DNA of 7,707 nucleotides from NCBI GenBank assembly GCA_937884235.1, contig CALGBT010000057.1:1-7707 (forward strand), given 5' to 3'. The notes beneath the pieces were generated by a model that saw nothing but the letters and a program-made list of their open reading frames with translations, ran no database searches and was not told the DNA's origin. This document shows positions 5,776 to 7,707 of the stretch, one piece after another; the first letter of the stretch is position 1; every line of letters begins with the position of its first letter. The DNA comes from an uncultured Pseudomonadota bacterium. Lineage in GTDB: Bacteria > Myxococcota_A > UBA9042 > CAIXZC01. The position numbers and the translations under genes were made by a program.

Positions 5776-7707
5776 GCGCCTGCGCCAGGTGGATACTCAT
5801 CGCGGCGCTGCTGCTACCCGTCGCGGTCCCCGCCGCCCCCCTGGAATTGAACCTTCCCGGCATCGGCTCCTCCCCCCTCGGGGCAGTGGTCGTACGCACC
5901 CTGGCGGAGCGTTGTCGGCAGGGGCGCAGAGATCTCTGCGCGCCGCAACTGCGCCGGTGGCTGCGCCAGCGCAATCTGCATCCGCTGACCCGGGTCGCCC
6001 TGCAGCGTGAACTTGCCGAGGAGTTGCGGGTGGCGGGAGACCGCGAAGCGGGAAGCCGTCTCACAGCAGACCTTCACTACGTGCGCACATTTGCCCTGGC
6101 GATGCCATCGGAAGAGACCGTCGTCCTCCATGCCGATCCGGTCTCCGGCATCGTCAGCGTGGCTGATTTTGTCGAACTTTACACAGATGTTCCCCGCACC
6201 TTTCGGGTCACGCTCCAGACCCCGACTGAGCAATCTGTCTGGTTGTTGGTGACGGGTAGCCATCTCGAACGACTTTGCGTGGGGCAGGAATGTACTGCCG
6301 CGGTCCCCATGGACCGCTTCTTCCCGGACCAGTTCGCAGTACCTGCCAGGCTCGCTGCCGCACCCGCCAGCAATAACCTCGAGCTGGTCTTTTCGCCCCA
6401 GGCCCCGGTGGTCAACTTCGGCCTCCGTGTCGTTGATGGCAGTTATCGCCCCATCGCCACTCAATCGCCCAGTGATTCGGTGCCGCCAACCTGGCAGCTG
6501 GGCGGTGGCAAGGGCACTCCGGTGCCGGAGGGGGCCGCTGCCGGTCCCGTGGCCTGGTTGCCCGAGATTGGTGCTGAGCCCCCCCTCGCACTGTTGCTCA
6601 GCCACTGCCTGGCCGCGCAAGCAACCGGGCGCAGCGCTGGTGAGCTGGGTGACCAACTGCTGGTGCGCGCCGACCAGCTGAGCGTTGAACAATGGGGGCA
6701 TTTCGTGGCCTGCATGGCCGGCGACGAGCGAGAGTTGGAGGCCCTTCGCCGGGCCCGGAATCGGTTTCCCCAGGAGCGGCGATTCGTTCTCGCCGAGGCT
6801 GCCTATCGCAGCGGACAGCGACAAGCTCAGCGGGCGTGGCAGTTGCTTTCCGGGCTGGGGCAAGTGCCCTCCATGGAGGGCTTTGCTGATGATGAACTGG
6901 GGAATGTGACGAAGGGGCTGCGGTCGGTCTTGCCCGCCCTGGGGTTGTCACGGGTCTTGCTGGCCAGCCTCGAAAACGCCCTTCAGCGAGTGCCGGATGA
7001 TGGTGGACTGGCGGTGGCTGTGGCCGAGCAACTGGTGGAGCGAGACCGACACTCCGAAGCGATTGCAATTCTCGCCCCCTATGTCAGCCGTTGGCCAGGG
7101 GACGGAGTTGCGGCCAATACGTGTGCCTACATTCTCGACCGGCTCGGACGGTTTGCAGAAGAGACGGCGCTCCTTGAACGCCTCTCCTGGCTCTATCCCA
7201 CCCGCCTCCTGATTCTCGAATCCCTGGCCTCAGCGCGGGAGCGGGCGGGTGAGCTGGCGGTAGCCGACGAATTGTACCTGACCCTGGCTGAGCGAGGCCG
7301 CTACCAGCCTTATCTGCTGGGACGAGCGGCCAACTACTTCCTGCGGCGTGCTGACCGCAATCTTGCCGTCAAGCTCTGGCAGCAGGTGGCGGTGTTGCAG
7401 CCCCAGGATCGGGATGTGAGGGCGCTGGTCAGACGCTTGCAGGAGGGCGGAGAGGCACACCCGGAGGTGAAGCTGGCAACGGACGAAGAGCGGCGACGGC
7501 TGGCCGACTCACTGCCCACGGTAGACGGTGCGCTCCGGCAGGGTGTGTTGGACCGGACTCACCTGCGACTCTACCAGAACGGCGCCCATGTGTTGCGCCG
7601 AACCGTTGCTATCCTGGTTCGGGAGGAGGGGGCTGGCACTCCCCTTGATTTCGCTTTCACCTACGATTCGCACCTTGAGGAGGCGGTGGTCTCTCGTGCT
7701 GAAATCC
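5772..7707 (+). CDS. Exported multi-domain protein, 3'-truncated by the window: signal peptide, beta-rich domain, TPR-like repeats and probable DUF3857 start
   Basis: The frame is open for 645 codons to the window edge without a stop. Residues 1-21 form a signal peptide (hydrophobic core ILIAALLLPVAV, probable cleavage after Ala21 in VPA-AP) with no lipobox cysteine, so a soluble or anchored periplasmic protein is likely. Residues 30-105 are helical and Arg-rich. Residues about 125-228 are beta-rich (FRVTLQTPTEQSVWLLV, then LCVGQEC and FGLRVVDGSYRP) and resemble a degenerate galactose-binding-like sandwich. Residues about 270-555 are alpha-helical with TPR-like spacing, clearest near 413-446 and 447-480. 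From about 594 the sequence (HLRLYQNGAHVLRRTVAILV, then FAFTYDSHLEEAVVSRAEI) fits the start of DUF3857, usually followed by a transglutaminase-like domain, which would lie beyond the window. Cys169 and Cys174 could form a disulfide. The ATG overlaps the preceding stop (ATGA), with GGAGG six bases upstream. The domain calls from 125 onward are inference from pattern. The function is unknown. Confidence 0.85.
   Translation, partial: MSACARWILIAALLLPVAVPAAPLELNLPGIGSSPLGAVVVRTLAERCRQGRRDLCAPQLRRWLRQRNLHPLTRVALQRELAEELRVAGDREAGSRLTADLHYVRTFALAMPSEETVVLHADPVSGIVSVADFVELYTDVPRTFRVTLQTPTEQSVWLLVTGSHLERLCVGQECTAAVPMDRFFPDQFAVPARLAAAPASNNLELVFSPQAPVVNFGLRVVDGSYRPIATQSPSDSVPPTWQLGGGKGTPVPEGAAAGPVAWLPEIGAEPPLALLLSHCLAAQATGRSAGELGDQLLVRADQLSVEQWGHFVACMAGDERELEALRRARNRFPQERRFVLAEAAYRSGQRQAQRAWQLLSGLGQVPSMEGFADDELGNVTKGLRSVLPALGLSRVLLASLENALQRVPDDGGLAVAVAEQLVERDRHSEAIAILAPYVSRWPGDGVAANTCAYILDRLGRFAEETALLERLSWLYPTRLLILESLASARERAGELAVADELYLTLAERGRYQPYLLGRAANYFLRRADRNLAVKLWQQVAVLQPQDRDVRALVRRLQEGGEAHPEVKLATDEERRRLADSLPTVDGALRQGVLDRTHLRLYQNGAHVLRRTVAILVREEGAGTPLDFAFTYDSHLEEAVVSRAEI

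Noticed and set aside
5063..6010. A 315-codon plus-strand frame overlapping the TrmH-family gene
   Set aside because: The product is rich in Arg, Pro, Ser and Trp with no motif, whereas the overlapping frame has all three SpoU motifs. It is an out-of-frame shadow.
5814..6863. A 349-codon open frame on the minus strand
   Set aside because: It is antisense to the exported TPR protein, which has a signal peptide, a Shine-Dalgarno site and coherent domains. The antisense product has no recognisable features.

Overview
The window looks like ordinary chromosome of a GC-rich Gram-negative bacterium. It carries a compact plus-strand block of five genes: a YihY/BrkB-type inner-membrane protein, valyl-tRNA synthetase (valS), 16S rRNA m7G527 methyltransferase (rsmG), a TrmH/SpoU-family RNA 2'-O-methyltransferase, and the first 645 codons of a large exported protein that runs off the right edge. 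The wording of the RsmG and the architecture of the last protein remind me of deltaproteobacteria in the broad sense (Desulfuromonadota, Desulfobacterota, Myxococcota). That is an impression from family knowledge, not a demonstrated placement. I see no rRNA, tRNA, CRISPR array, insertion sequence, phage gene or attachment site.

Left edge (1-281): the minus strand has an extended -10 promoter (171-198), a small hairpin (142-160), a well-spaced Shine-Dalgarno site and an ATG at 110. The reading frame opened there closes after 34 codons. It is either a very small gene or the start of a divergent gene whose frame is broken. The plus-strand yihY-type gene follows, most likely from a GTG at 282.

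Middle (1218-5775): a 140-base gap with candidate promoter elements precedes valS. After valS the genes are packed tightly: rsmG starts 9 bases after the valS stop, the TrmH-family gene starts inside the rsmG stop (ATGA), and the last gene starts inside the TrmH-family stop (ATGA). This is the pattern of one translationally coupled mRNA. The shared theme is translation: tRNA charging plus two RNA methyltransferases.

Right part (5772-7707): the last gene encodes a protein with a signal peptide, a helical region, a beta-rich segment, TPR-like helical repeats, and what looks like the start of a DUF3857 domain, a module usually followed by a transglutaminase-like domain. It has no obvious link to translation, yet it is translationally coupled to the methyltransferase.

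The points most worth a second look are the roughly 100-residue Arg/Pro-rich, apparently disordered extension on RsmG, the divergent core motifs of that RsmG, the degenerate multi-domain exported protein coupled to the RNA-modification genes, and the promoter-equipped short ORF at the left edge. I did not find convincing evidence of a new defence, mobile or secondary-metabolite system.
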